DNA of 64,000 nucleotides, taken from contig JBDTNK010000001.1 of the NCBI GenBank assembly GCA_039933775.1, positions 54,436 through 118,435 of the forward strand, given 5' to 3'. Each line of letters opens with the position of its first letter. The first letter of the stretch is position 1. A program made the translations under genes and the position numbers. The DNA comes from JBDTNK01 sp039933775. Its GTDB lineage: Bacteria; Chloroflexota; Limnocylindria; QHBO01. Shown piece after piece: positions 18,630 to 27,270 of the stretch. A model generated the notes under the pieces. The model made no database searches, was not told the DNA's origin, and saw only the letters and a program-made list of their open reading frames with translations.

Positions 18630-19285
18630 TGCGCATCACGGCCCGATGCTTCGCCAGCCTGCGCGAGCTTGCCGCCGACCGGGTGCTGCTCGACCTGGCC
18701 GATGGCGCCCAGGTGACCGATGCGTGGGCTGATCTCGAGGGCCGCTTCGCCGCGATTGCCCCACACCGGCCCTACGTGCGCGTGGCACGCAACGGCGCCT
18801 ACGCGCAGTGGGACGATCGCCTGGTGAACGGCGACGAGGTCGCGTTTCTGCCACCGGTGAGCGGTGGCGGACCGTCGCTGGTCGGGCTCACCGAGGACCC
18901 GATCGACGTCGACGCACTCCAGGCAATCGTGGCGCGCCGGCACGGCGCTGTGGTGACCTTCATCGGTCGCGCGCGCGACCACAGCGATGACGGGCGGGCT
19001 GTGACGGAGCTGGAGTACGAGGTCTATCCGGAGATGGCCGCCAGCGTGCTTGACCAGATCGCCGGCGATGCGGAGCGGCAGTTCGGCTGCGTCGTGGCCG
19101 TCATGCATCGCGTCGGGGTCGTGGCGCTCGGGGACGCGGCGGTCGTCATCGTCACGGCGGCCGGCCACCGCGCCGCCGCGTACGACGGGAACCGGTACGT
19201 CATCGAGGCCATCAAGGAGCGGCTGCCGATCTGGAAGCGGGAGCGCTTCGCCGACGGCAGTGAGTGGAAGCGCCCCGGCGCATAG
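18629..19285 (+). CDS. MoaD-MoaE fusion, molybdopterin synthase
   Basis: One 218-residue chain joins both subunits of molybdopterin synthase, which inserts two sulfurs into cPMP. Residues 1-82 form the MoaD beta-grasp ending FLPPVSGGG, where the Gly-Gly that is thiocarboxylated in free MoaD is followed directly by the MoaE domain. MoaE is recognised by AVVTFIGRARDHSDDGRAVTELEYEVYPEMA, AVMHRVGVVALGDAAVVI and the catalytic KERLPIWKRE. Because the Gly-Gly is internal, the chain must be cleaved after it or used differently; mycobacterial MoaX is a known comparable fusion. The ATG overlaps the preceding stop by one base. Confidence 0.9.
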   Translation: MRITARCFASLRELAADRVLLDLADGAQVTDAWADLEGRFAAIAPHRPYVRVARNGAYAQWDDRLVNGDEVAFLPPVSGGGPSLVGLTEDPIDVDALQAIVARRHGAVVTFIGRARDHSDDGRAVTELEYEVYPEMAASVLDQIAGDAERQFGCVVAVMHRVGVVALGDAAVVIVTAAGHRAAAYDGNRYVIEAIKERLPIWKRERFADGSEWKRPGA

Positions 19286-19316
19286 ACCTCCCGGTGACGT
19301 TGGTGCGCCGCATCGA

Positions 19317-20765
19317 TCAGGTCTGGTCCGCGATGACGCGCCGGTAGAGGTCGGCGCGTCGCTGTGCCAGGCTCCGCAGCGCGCGCGCATCAGCGTCGAG
19401 CGGCTCGATGCGATCGACCGCGACCGGTGCAGCGGATTCGGCGGGCGCCACCCCTGCGGCCTCCAGCGCCAGCAGCGCAGCGCCCCGCAGCGAGGGCTCG
19501 GCGAGCCGTGCGACATCGATCGGGCGGCCGAGCGCCGCGGCCACGAGCTGCTGCCAGCGTCGCGAGGGCCGCAACGCGCCCCCGGTGGCGGTGATCGAGC
19601 GAGGCGGGCCGAGCGCCTCGTCGATATCGGCAAGACCGAGTGCGACCGAGGTCATGATCGCGCCCATGATCGTGTCGGCGTCGTCGGACAGGCGGAGCCC
19701 GGTGATCGCGCCGGTCAAAGCGGCGTGGTATCCCGGACCTCGCTCACCGTTCAGGTACGGCAGCACAACGAGGCTCGCGGGCCGGGGATCGAAGGTCGAA
19801 AGGTCGCGCCCACTGACTCGGCCTAACCATGCCGCGGTGCCGCCACCCTCGCTCAGCGCGCCGCCGACGAGCGTGCGGCCGCCCTCGATCCCATATGCGA
19901 AGAGGCCCTCCGGAATGTCATGCACGCTGCCTTCCACGCACAGGCGAAGGGCGGACGAGGTGCCGATCATGAGCCCGGCGCGTCTGTCACCCATCGATCC
20001 CAGACCGATGTTGTTGCACGCGCCATCGCCCACCGGCGCCAGCCAGCGCACGTGGCGCAGGCACGGCCATCGCTGGCTAGTGCTGTGACCGGTGGGCACG
20101 AGCGCGAGCTCGGTCACGACGCGCGCCAATGAGCCAGGGTCGACCCCGAGCAGCGAGCACAGCTCCTCGTCCCACGCGCCGCGCCGGCGGTCGAGCAGCC
20201 CGGTTCCGGCGGCCAGCGACTCGCCGAGGGTCCACGCACCGGTGAGTCGGTGGTGGACGAGCTCCGGCAGCCCGGCCCACGCGGTCGCCGACCCCGCGGG
20301 CGCGGCCGCGATCCGCGCCGGCCAGTAGCCGGCATGCAGCGGCGCCCCGCTGCGTTGGCGGACCGCCTCGCCATCGAGTCGCGACCATAGCGCGGTGGCG
20401 GCCGATGCGGCGCTCGTGTCGGCCCAGGAGCGCAGTGCGGTGGCCGGCCGGTGGTTAGCATCGACGCCACAGAACGTGTGGAAGAGGCACGAGACGCCGC
20501 CGGCCGCGACATCGGGCAGGAGGTCGCGATGCGCCTCGACCACCTCATCAAGCAGTTCGTCGACGAGCCCGAGCAGTCCGTCGACATCGGTCCAGACGGC
20601 GCCGGAGGCGTCAGTCTGCCAGGCAGTGGCGCGCCGAGCGAGCGTGCCGGCAACGGCATCGCCCCTGGCGTCATGCAACTGCACGCGTACCGAGGAGGTG
20701 CCCAGGTCCAGTGCAAGGACGAGCGGCCTGCGTGCCTCGGCTGCCCCGATCTCAGCGTCGTCCAT
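19317..20765 (-). CDS. FGGY-family carbohydrate kinase
   Basis: The 482-residue kinase shows the ASKHA fold: LVLALDLGTSSVRVQLHDARG (phosphate 1), VSCLFHTFCGVD, GAPLHAGYWPARI, VGDGACNNIGLGSMGDRRAGLMIGTSSALR (adenosine region), and the C-terminal TATGGALRPSRRWQQLVAAALGRPI with LRGAALLALEA. Gluconate or pentulose kinases are the nearest comparison. The sugar substrate is not assignable. The start ATG at 20765 lies 8 bases from a TAGGGT box. It is convergent with moaD-moaE (31-base gap) and divergent from the zinc-ribbon gene. Confidence 0.88.
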   Translation of the reverse strand: MDDAEIGAAEARRPLVLALDLGTSSVRVQLHDARGDAVAGTLARRATAWQTDASGAVWTDVDGLLGLVDELLDEVVEAHRDLLPDVAAGGVSCLFHTFCGVDANHRPATALRSWADTSAASAATALWSRLDGEAVRQRSGAPLHAGYWPARIAAAPAGSATAWAGLPELVHHRLTGAWTLGESLAAGTGLLDRRRGAWDEELCSLLGVDPGSLARVVTELALVPTGHSTSQRWPCLRHVRWLAPVGDGACNNIGLGSMGDRRAGLMIGTSSALRLCVEGSVHDIPEGLFAYGIEGGRTLVGGALSEGGGTAAWLGRVSGRDLSTFDPRPASLVVLPYLNGERGPGYHAALTGAITGLRLSDDADTIMGAIMTSVALGLADIDEALGPPRSITATGGALRPSRRWQQLVAAALGRPIDVARLAEPSLRGAALLALEAAGVAPAESAAPVAVDRIEPLDADARALRSLAQRRADLYRRVIADQT

Positions 20766-20773
20766 GGTGCGCA

Positions 20774-20779
20774 ACCCTA
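20774..20779 (-). promoter_or_regulatory. Candidate leaderless -10 box for the FGGY kinase
   Basis: TAGGGT on the minus strand ends 8 bases before the kinase ATG at 20765. On the opposite strand CACAAT (20824-20829) ends 8 bases before the ATG at 20838, so the short divergent region may hold two near-leaderless promoters. Both boxes are imperfect. Confidence 0.35.
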
Positions 20780-20837
20780 GCCCGTGGCGGCGTCGCACGC
20801 GTGCACCGGGCGCGCCCGACGTGCACAATGCCGCGTG

Positions 20838-22127
20838 ATGGGACCCAAGCCCGGGCAGATCCGATGCCCGACATGCCACCGCTCGACGCTTCCCGCCGCG
20901 TACTGCACGCACTGCGGCTCGCCGATTCCTGAGAGTGCCCGCGCCCGACCGCGCGGCCTGGATCGCGACGAACTGCAGGAGCGTATCCGCGCCCGCCGCA
21001 GCGGGCCGATGCCGTTCCGGCGCGGCTCGAGTCCCGACGACGGGCCGATCGAGGGATCGCCGAACGCGGAGCGCTTCGAGCCCGAGCCGGAGGACGAACG
21101 CATCCGTCGCAGCCGTGCGGCGGGGGCAGCTCCCGCGGGTGCCGCTGGCCTGGGCGATGATCGTCGCGTCGACAACACTGCCCCGAACTTCGATGCCGAG
21201 GCCGAAGCTGCGCGCCGCCGCGCCGAGGAGGAGGCAGCCGAGGCCGCGCAGCGGGACGAGGCCAACCAGCGCTGGGCACGTCCGGCGGACGAGACGAGCG
21301 GTCCCTTCCGTCGCGGCCACGATGCGGAGGAGGGGATCGCGTCACTGCTGGCTGGCGAACCCGAGGCGGTCCAGGCGGTGCAGACGTCCGAGCCGCCATG
21401 GCCTCAGGAGCCGCGCCACGAGGCGCCTGCCGCGGCAGCACCGGAACCCATGGCGGCGCCAGGTGCCGAGGTCATCGACCGCTTCGACGACGACCCGTAC
21501 GACGAGCCAGATCCGCGCTACTACTACGAGACCGAGGAGCGCAGCGGCGGGATCGGGATCGGCGCGGTGCTCGGTATCGCCGCCCTCGGCGTGCTCGCGC
21601 TTTTCGTCGGCATCATGCTCAGCGGCGTGTTCGGCGGCGACGATGGCGTGGGACAGGCGACCCCCAGCCAGTCGGCCGCCGTGGTGACGCCGAGCAACGA
21701 TCTCTCCGCCGCACCATCGCAGAGCGCCGGCGCGAGCGCGAGCAGCAGCGCCGCGCCATCGGCCTCGCCGTCCGGTGGCCCGCAGACCTTCCCCGACGGC
21801 TTCGTGGCCGATGCCCAGCCGTGCGCCAACCCGCCGAACAGTCCGGACTGCGGATCGAGCGGCGCGCGCAATAACGGCAACGTCTGGATCGTGGTGAGCT
21901 TCGAGAACGGCACCGCCTCCGACGTGGTCGGAGCGACGGTGGAACAGGCCGACGGCACCGCGGTGGCGGGCGGTGGAAGTCTGCCGCTTGCCGACATCGG
22001 CTGCGCCAGCTCCTGCAAGGGCTACACCTACTTCGCCTTCCAGAATCTCGAGAACGGCACGTACACCGTGCACGTGACGCGCAACGGCGAAGCGGCGAGC
22101 GAGACCGGGTTCACCGTCGAGCGCTGA
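20838..22127 (+). CDS. Zinc-ribbon, single-pass membrane protein with extracellular domain
   Basis: The 429-residue protein has a cytoplasmic zinc ribbon at residues 9-27 (CPTCHRSTLPAAYCTHCG) and a long charged, disordered region. One membrane helix follows at about 235-260 (GAVLGIAALGVLALFVGIML), then a Ser/Ala/Pro linker and a C-terminal extracellular domain. That domain contains four cysteines and the stretch NGNVWIVVSFENGTASDVVG, looking like a small Ig-like sandwich. The next gene encodes a shorter protein with the same type of C-terminal domain, so the pair looks like tandem paralogs. The ATG at 20838 is chosen because MGPKPGQIRCPTC is the natural start. Function unknown. Confidence 0.7.
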   Translation: MGPKPGQIRCPTCHRSTLPAAYCTHCGSPIPESARARPRGLDRDELQERIRARRSGPMPFRRGSSPDDGPIEGSPNAERFEPEPEDERIRRSRAAGAAPAGAAGLGDDRRVDNTAPNFDAEAEAARRRAEEEAAEAAQRDEANQRWARPADETSGPFRRGHDAEEGIASLLAGEPEAVQAVQTSEPPWPQEPRHEAPAAAAPEPMAAPGAEVIDRFDDDPYDEPDPRYYYETEERSGGIGIGAVLGIAALGVLALFVGIMLSGVFGGDDGVGQATPSQSAAVVTPSNDLSAAPSQSAGASASSSAAPSASPSGGPQTFPDGFVADAQPCANPPNSPDCGSSGARNNGNVWIVVSFENGTASDVVGATVEQADGTAVAGGGSLPLADIGCASSCKGYTYFAFQNLENGTYTVHVTRNGEAASETGFTVER

Positions 22128-22180
22128 TCCAGCGGCTGGACGCGGCTAAGTGGCGCGCCACGTGCAGCAGTCAACGCCCC

Positions 22181-22795
22181 GTGGCCCTTCCTCCCGTGCG
22201 TGAGCGCCTGCGCAGCCTCGCGCCTCTCCTCGTCGCCGTCGTCGCCGTCGTCGCCGGGTCGGCATACGTCGCGACGCGCCTGCTCGGCGACACCGCAGAC
22301 CCAGGTCCGCCGGGCGGCTTCGTTGGCGCGGGCGGCGCGGTGACCGAGTCAGCGACGTCGACACCGGCCATGTCGCCAACGCATGAGCCACTCGTGCCCC
22401 CAACGCCATCGGTGATGCCGAGCCCGACGGCGACTCCGACCGCCGCGCCGAGCGTCACCGCCCAACCCGATCCGTTGGCTGGTGGGTTTGCGGCCGAGGT
22501 GGAAGCGTGTCGCTCGCTCCAGGGTGACCGATGCCGTGGCCCCCTCGAGGACGTGCGCAGCGGCGGATCATTCACCGCCCTGATGCGCTTCGAGAACATC
22601 AGCGCCGGTGACGCGGTGGCGATCACGCTCGCCGGACCCGCGACCTACGGCGGCGCGCCATACGCGATGCAGGGTGGCGGGGACGGCTACTACTACAGCG
22701 AGTTCAGCCTGGGTGGCGCGCCGGGCGGCGACTACCAGCTGATCGCGACCCGCAATGGGTCCGAGGTGGCGAGCACCACCATCCGCGTTCGCTGA
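22181..22795 (+). CDS. Membrane-anchored secreted protein, paralog of preceding C-terminal domain
   Basis: The 204-residue protein starts with a short basic N-terminus, then a membrane or signal-anchor segment (LAPLLVAVVAVVAGSAYVATRLL), and a Thr/Pro/Ser-rich linker. A C-terminal domain of about 100 residues ends DYQLIATRNGSEVASTTIRV. That end parallels YTVHVTRNGEAASETGFTVE in the previous protein, and both contain RFEN / SFEN at the start of the domain. Function unknown. The start is GTG at 22181, 53 bases after the previous stop, and a strong terminator follows, so the two genes probably form one unit. Confidence 0.65.
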   Translation: MALPPVRERLRSLAPLLVAVVAVVAGSAYVATRLLGDTADPGPPGGFVGAGGAVTESATSTPAMSPTHEPLVPPTPSVMPSPTATPTAAPSVTAQPDPLAGGFAAEVEACRSLQGDRCRGPLEDVRSGGSFTALMRFENISAGDAVAITLAGPATYGGAPYAMQGGGDGYYYSEFSLGGAPGGDYQLIATRNGSEVASTTIRVR

Positions 22796-22807
22796 GCCTC
22801 GCCGCGC

Positions 22808-22850
22808 AAAGGACGAGGCCCGGGTCGTTGCGACCCGGGCCTCGTCCTTT
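22808..22850. terminator. Bidirectional transcription terminator
   Basis: A perfect 20-bp stem (22808-22827 with 22831-22850) closes a 3-base loop. The arms begin AAAGG and end CCTTT, so each strand has a T-rich 3' side. It lies between two convergent genes and should stop transcription from both. Confidence 0.9.
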
Positions 22851-22874
22851 CGGTCCCTGGTGGGAAGCGGAACG

Positions 22875-24962
22875 CTACTTCGAGCGGCCGTTCCCGGTGT
22901 TCGTGAGGCGGAACACGTAATCCGCGTCCAGGAAGGTCAGGTCGCCGGTCGGCAGGTTGCTGACGATGACGGCGATGCTGTCCTGCCCGTGCAGGCACGT
23001 CGTGTTGAAGCCGGCCTGCTCGATCATGTCGCCCTCGAAGCGATAGATGAAGCCTGCCGCGTCGACGATCTCGCCGAACGAGTCAACGCCGGGCGTCAGG
23101 TCGCAGGCCGAAACGATCTGGACCACCCAATTGTTGTCCTGCTCCCCGGTCGACTGCACCCAGTTGCCCGCAGCGGAGCTGACGGCGGCCTCGGTGCCGT
23201 CGATCATCGCGTCGTCCACGAACCAGCCGGTGTCGAGGTACGCCGCGTCGGTCGAGTAGCGGAACTGCAGGTCGGTAGCGCCGTCCGGCACCATCGCGTT
23301 GAGGTGGATGTACGCCGGATCGTCGACGAAGTACGCGCCGCCGGACGTCCCGGTCAGGCCGTTGCCCTCGTCGTTGTTGCCCTGCGGGTTGTCGTTCGTC
23401 GTGACGACGGCGCCCCCGTCATCGGTAAGCGGCACGGTGACCCACTCGCCACCGACCAGCGCCTCGACGAAGCCGTAGTCCCAGCCCTCCTCGATGAAGT
23501 ACCAGGTCCAGAAGTCAAGCGTCTCGCCGCCGGTCACCGCGGTGTCCACGTCGAGGATGCTGTCGAACTGGCTCTGGTAGCCCGCGTACCAATGTGTGTC
23601 GCCGGTGTGCGGTGCGACCTGGGTCGAGTCCTCACCGTCGAGCGTGAGGGCGAAGGTCGGCCCGGGGTTACGGAACATCTCGTAGCTGACGCCGAACGGC
23701 AGCGCCGTCTGGGTCGGGACGTTCTTGTTGTTGTTCCAGCGTGCGGGCGGCATGTTGCCGTTGTAGATCCCGCGGCCCTCGAAGAAGACCTCGTTCGCGA
23801 TCTCGATCGTCCAGCCCGCCGTGATGGCGTCGCCGAAGTTGATGTTCTCGAAGTTGAACTGGGTGCCATTGACCTCGGCGTCGAGCCAGATCGCAACCGC
23901 CCAGTCCTTGAACAGGTCCTCGGCGGACGGCAGGCTCGCGCCGGTGTCGGCGTTGAAGCGGTCGATGGCGCTCTGGACGCCGTCCATCCCATCGGCGGGA
24001 TCTTCGAAGATGTACTTGATCAGCAGGTCGCCACCGGCCGGCTGGTAGGCCAGGTCGGGGCTGAGATCACCGCCACCGTTGCCGCCCGCCTGCTCCCAGA
24101 GATACAGGAAGTAGGTGTAGCTGGCTCCGTAGTTCTCCAGCCCGCCACCCCAGCGGGTGAGGCTCGTCTCGCGGTGGAAGACCTGGTGGTAGAGGATGTG
24201 GCTGTCGTTGGTGTTGCCCCATCCGTTGAAGAAGATGGCCATGTCGGCCAGCCCCTCGTCGACCCAGGACAGCTCACCCGGATCGCTGTAGTTCATGAGC
24301 AGGTGCTCGAGCTCGTGGGCAATGACGCCCTCATACACCGGGTCGGCGCCGCCAACGCGGTTGGTCCAGTCGAAGGTATCGGTCACGATCACGTTCATGC
24401 CGTAGTCGGCGATGAAGTTCGGTGCGAAGAAGCCGGCCGTGTACGTGTCGGCCGCGCAGTCGTAGAAGAAGTCGTCGAAGACGTTGTAGGCCAGCAGCAC
24501 GATCGCGTCGCCGCTGTCGCCCGCGCTGCCGACGAAGCCGTAGTGCTCCTCGTCCACGCGCACGATCTGGTTTGTCAGCTCGTCACCGAGCGTGTTGATC
24601 TGGTCCTGCGTGACGAGGTAGTCGCCGGCCTCGAACTTCGAGGGGCATGGCTCGAACGCGTCAGCAGGGTTCGGGTCGAGGGCCGGGCTCATGCCGAACA
24701 CGTTCTCGTCGCCGATGCTGCCCTGCGGCACATAGACATAGACGGGCGTCCCGTCGACGGTGGTGTTGGCATAGGCGCGCTCGAAGGTGAGCAGCACTTC
24801 GCCGCCGGCAGCGCTGTCGCCGACGTCGAGCGTGAGCGTGGGGTCGCCGGCAACGCCGCCAACCTCATCGGCGGCGAAGGCCGCAGCGGGCGCGAAGGCG
24901 CCGATGAGCGTGAGTGCCAGCAGCAGCGGCAGCCACGCGCGTGAGATGGATGGTCTCGCCAA
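22875..24962 (-). CDS. Secreted HELEH zinc metallopeptidase (M6 / immune-inhibitor-A-like)
   Basis: The 695-residue protein has a signal peptide (RAWLPLLLALTLIGAFAPAAAFA) and a catalytic region around residue 255, VIAHELEHLLMNYSDPGELSWVDEGLADMA. There the HExxH is HELEH and the downstream Glu in WVDEGLADM is the likely third zinc ligand, a gluzincin pattern. The C-terminal half is rich in beta strands (WYFIEEGWDYGFVEALVGGEWVTV, and VDDAMIDG), like the C-terminal modules of M6 peptidases. It would act outside the cell. The start is TTG at 24962 because GGGAGG lies 8 bases upstream; a longer frame to 25022 lacks such a site. Confidence 0.8.
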   Translation of the reverse strand: MARPSISRAWLPLLLALTLIGAFAPAAAFAADEVGGVAGDPTLTLDVGDSAAGGEVLLTFERAYANTTVDGTPVYVYVPQGSIGDENVFGMSPALDPNPADAFEPCPSKFEAGDYLVTQDQINTLGDELTNQIVRVDEEHYGFVGSAGDSGDAIVLLAYNVFDDFFYDCAADTYTAGFFAPNFIADYGMNVIVTDTFDWTNRVGGADPVYEGVIAHELEHLLMNYSDPGELSWVDEGLADMAIFFNGWGNTNDSHILYHQVFHRETSLTRWGGGLENYGASYTYFLYLWEQAGGNGGGDLSPDLAYQPAGGDLLIKYIFEDPADGMDGVQSAIDRFNADTGASLPSAEDLFKDWAVAIWLDAEVNGTQFNFENINFGDAITAGWTIEIANEVFFEGRGIYNGNMPPARWNNNKNVPTQTALPFGVSYEMFRNPGPTFALTLDGEDSTQVAPHTGDTHWYAGYQSQFDSILDVDTAVTGGETLDFWTWYFIEEGWDYGFVEALVGGEWVTVPLTDDGGAVVTTNDNPQGNNDEGNGLTGTSGGAYFVDDPAYIHLNAMVPDGATDLQFRYSTDAAYLDTGWFVDDAMIDGTEAAVSSAAGNWVQSTGEQDNNWVVQIVSACDLTPGVDSFGEIVDAAGFIYRFEGDMIEQAGFNTTCLHGQDSIAVIVSNLPTGDLTFLDADYVFRLTNTGNGRSK

Positions 24963-25094
24963 GGGGTGATCCTCCCGTGATGGGCATGTGTCACCAGCGG
25001 ATCGGACGCCGGGCAGCGACAACCGAATCGGCGAGATGGCTCGGCGGGCGTTTCATCCGACAAACCTGACTGTCGGGCACCCCATCGCGCGATC

Positions 25095-25110
25095 GAGGAT
25101 TCCAATCCTC
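25095..25110. repeat. 16-bp inverted repeat upstream of the metallopeptidase
   Basis: GAGGATT and AATCCTC flank CC as a perfect 7-2-7 dyad about 130 bases upstream of the TTG start. It lies in the 220-base stretch between the metallopeptidase start and the next gene's stop. Size and symmetry fit a repressor operator, but no promoter is clearly placed next to it. Confidence 0.4.
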
Positions 25111-25182
25111 AGGTGACGGCCACAGACACTGCAGCCACGTTGAGGATACGCAACCGTGTCAACGTGTGCGCCCTGTCAACGG

Positions 25183-25635
25183 CTAGGGCGCGAGCACCTC
25201 GGAGGCGCGAAAGACAGGGCCGATCTGGCAGATCGTGACCATTCCCGGGTCGACCGCGCCGCGCAGTTGCAGGTCGGCCCCCAGGGGCGCGACGACAGCA
25301 CCTGCGGGCCCGGTCAGGTCACCGCTCGAGCGATCGATGGCATATCCCTCGGGGTACAGCACCTGGTAGCGCGTGCCGTCGCTGGCCTCGACGTATGAGC
25401 ATCCGCCTTCAATCCCGTCGAAGCCCAGCCTGCCGGACAGCAGCTCGCCCTTCGCGGGCGAGGGTGATACGGGCGTCAGCGTCGGCGAACGAAGCGCGTC
25501 GCCTGCGTCCGCAGACGGCGAGACCGATGGCTTCGCCGGCGGCGACGCGGTAGGAACCGATGGCGCGGCCGCCGAGCTGCATGCCACGAGCAGGAGTGCG
25601 ACGGCGGCCGAGGCGAGGGGGGATTGATGGGTCAT
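25183..25635 (-). CDS. Small lipoprotein, unknown function
   Basis: The 150-residue protein has a lipoprotein signal (SPLASAAVALLLVACSS; lipobox LVAC), then a Ser/Pro/Thr-rich linker and a compact domain of about 90 residues with one Cys pair (GGCSYVEASDGTRYQVLYPEGY and MVTICQIG). The domain is not recognised. The ATG at 25635 is preceded by GGGAAG. It follows the agmatinase-like gene by 14 bases on the same strand. Confidence 0.65.
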   Translation of the reverse strand: MTHQSPLASAAVALLLVACSSAAAPSVPTASPPAKPSVSPSADAGDALRSPTLTPVSPSPAKGELLSGRLGFDGIEGGCSYVEASDGTRYQVLYPEGYAIDRSSGDLTGPAGAVVAPLGADLQLRGAVDPGMVTICQIGPVFRASEVLAP

Positions 25636-25649
25636 GCGCTTCCCAGACG

Positions 25650-26753
25650 TCACACGCCGAGTCCCGGTTCCGTCGCCCCCGCGCTGCCAGACTGCGCGCG
25701 ACGCGGCTCGGCGCCCGCATCGCGGCGCCGCGCGGCGATGGCGCTGACCGCCTCGAGCACGCAACGATGCGCGACCTGCGCGGTGACCTCAGCGACGTCG
25801 AACGGCGGCGACACCTCCACCACGTCCATGCCCACCAGGTCGACCGCCAGCGCGACCTGGCGTACGGCCCGCAGCAGTTCGCGCGAGAGGAGGCCGCCCG
25901 GCTCCGGTGTGCCGGTGCCGGGCGCCATCCCCGGGTCCACGACGTCGACGTCGACCGACAGGTAGATCGCGTCCGGCCCGTCGAGCGCCTGGGCAATCGC
26001 ATCGGTCACCACGGCCTCGGCCCCGCGCTCCTCGATCTCGGTCATGAAGTGGAAGCGCATCTCGTGCCGCGTCATCCAGGCCAGCGTTTCGGGGCCCGGC
26101 CAGTAGCCGCGCAGCCCGACCTGCACGAAGTTGCGCCCGGCGACGGCGCCCGACTCGATGAGGCGCCGCATCGGCGTGCCGTGCGAGCGCAGGTTGCCCC
26201 AGGTAGCGTTTGCGGCATCGGCGTGCGCATCGAAATGCACGATGCCCAGGCGCCGCGGGGCGATTGCCGCGGCGACGGCGGAAGCTGATGGGTAGGTGAT
26301 CGAGTGGTCCCCGCCCAGCACGATCGGAATCGCGCCGCTGGCGGCAACCTCCGCGACCTTGCGGCCGATGACCAGGTGCGCGCGCTCGATATCCATGGGC
26401 GTCACCGGCGCGTCGCCCGCATCGACGATATCCAGCCATGCGTACGGCTCGATGCCGAGCTGGAGTGAGTTGATATCCCCGGAGTGGTAGCTCGCCTGCC
26501 GGATCGCACGCGGGCCGAAGCGCGCGCCGGGGCGGTGGCTGACCGAGTCGTCGAAGGGGGCACCGACGATGGCCACGTCCGGTCGCCGCGCGGCGAGCGC
26601 GGCGGCATCGGTCACCAGTGGCAGCTTCTGGAAGGTCGGCATGCCGACGTACGAGGGCAGGTTGAAGTCGTCGTAGGCCTCGTACTGATCCGCTCCGGCG
26701 GGAGCGGCCTCATCGTTCATGCCGCGGCCGGCGTGGCGAATCGAATCGGACAT
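25650..26753 (-). CDS. Agmatinase/arginase-family ureohydrolase
   Basis: The 367-residue protein belongs to the dimanganese ureohydrolases that split guanidino compounds to amine and urea. Metal ligands are in GGDHSITY, HFDAHADAAN and SVDVDVVDPGMAPGTGTPEPGG, the last giving the DxD pair and the agmatinase-like GTGTPEPGG loop. Substrates in the family include agmatine, arginine, guanidinobutyrate, formiminoglutamate and guanidine; this one cannot be fixed from sequence alone. The first 40 residues (to about YDDFNLPSYVG) are an N-terminal extension. ATG 26753 is used; ATG 26720 is possible. It is divergent from the DUF2203 gene. Confidence 0.85.
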   Translation of the reverse strand: MSDSIRHAGRGMNDEAAPAGADQYEAYDDFNLPSYVGMPTFQKLPLVTDAAALAARRPDVAIVGAPFDDSVSHRPGARFGPRAIRQASYHSGDINSLQLGIEPYAWLDIVDAGDAPVTPMDIERAHLVIGRKVAEVAASGAIPIVLGGDHSITYPSASAVAAAIAPRRLGIVHFDAHADAANATWGNLRSHGTPMRRLIESGAVAGRNFVQVGLRGYWPGPETLAWMTRHEMRFHFMTEIEERGAEAVVTDAIAQALDGPDAIYLSVDVDVVDPGMAPGTGTPEPGGLLSRELLRAVRQVALAVDLVGMDVVEVSPPFDVAEVTAQVAHRCVLEAVSAIAARRRDAGAEPRRAQSGSAGATEPGLGV

Positions 26754-26874
26754 CGGTGGAAGCGACGCCTCCATCGGTCGCAGACAGGCGCCGTCGCGAT
26801 GCGGAGCAGGCCCCTGCGGGCATCCGATGCTAGCAGATGCCCGGCTCGCGGCCGCTGGTACCATCGAGGCCCCG

Positions 26875-27270
26875 ATGACGGCCACCGAGAAGCGCTACAC
26901 GATCGAAGAGGCGAACGCGCTGCTGCCCACGGTGCGCTCGATCCTGCTGCAGCTCGCGGTCGAGCGGCGCCGCTACGCGGAGGCGCACGCCGCCCTGCAC
27001 GAGCGGTTGCGCGGCAATGGGGACCCGGCGCACGCCGACGACGTCACCCGCCACGAGGAGCGCGTCGCCGCCATTCAGGCCGGCATGGAGGCGCTGGCGG
27101 AGCACATGGCCCAGCTCGGCGTGGTACTGCGCGACATCGAGATGGGGCTGCTTGACTTTCCTGCGGAGCGCGACGGCGAGCCGATCTGGCTGTGCTGGCG
27201 GCTCTCCGACGCGTCGGTCGCGTTCTGGCACACGCGACGCGAGGGCTACACCAGCCGAAGGCCATGCTGA
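26875..27270 (+). CDS. DUF2203 family protein
   Basis: The 131-residue helical protein starts MTATEKRYTIEEANALLPTVRSIL. It has a long coiled region with RHEERVAAIQAGMEALAEHMAQLGV and ends VVLRDIEMGLLDFPAERDGEPIWLCWRLSDASVAFWHTRREGY, the conserved DUF2203 core. Function is unknown in the family. A TACCAT box lies 10 bases before the ATG. Its stop overlaps the kinase start by 7 bases, so it is co-translated with psuK and psuG. Confidence 0.85.
   Translation: MTATEKRYTIEEANALLPTVRSILLQLAVERRRYAEAHAALHERLRGNGDPAHADDVTRHEERVAAIQAGMEALAEHMAQLGVVLRDIEMGLLDFPAERDGEPIWLCWRLSDASVAFWHTRREGYTSRRPC

Noticed and set aside
22755..24944. Long plus-strand open frame (over 700 codons) opposite the metallopeptidase gene
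   Set aside because: The minus-strand product has a signal peptide, HELEH motif and start signals; the plus-strand frame is Val/Arg/Asp-rich without domains, a GC-content effect.
25158..25180. Two TTGACA hexamers (minus strand) as tandem promoters for the metallopeptidase
   Set aside because: Neither has a -10 box at a workable distance; TATCCT nearby is 8 or 25 bases away.
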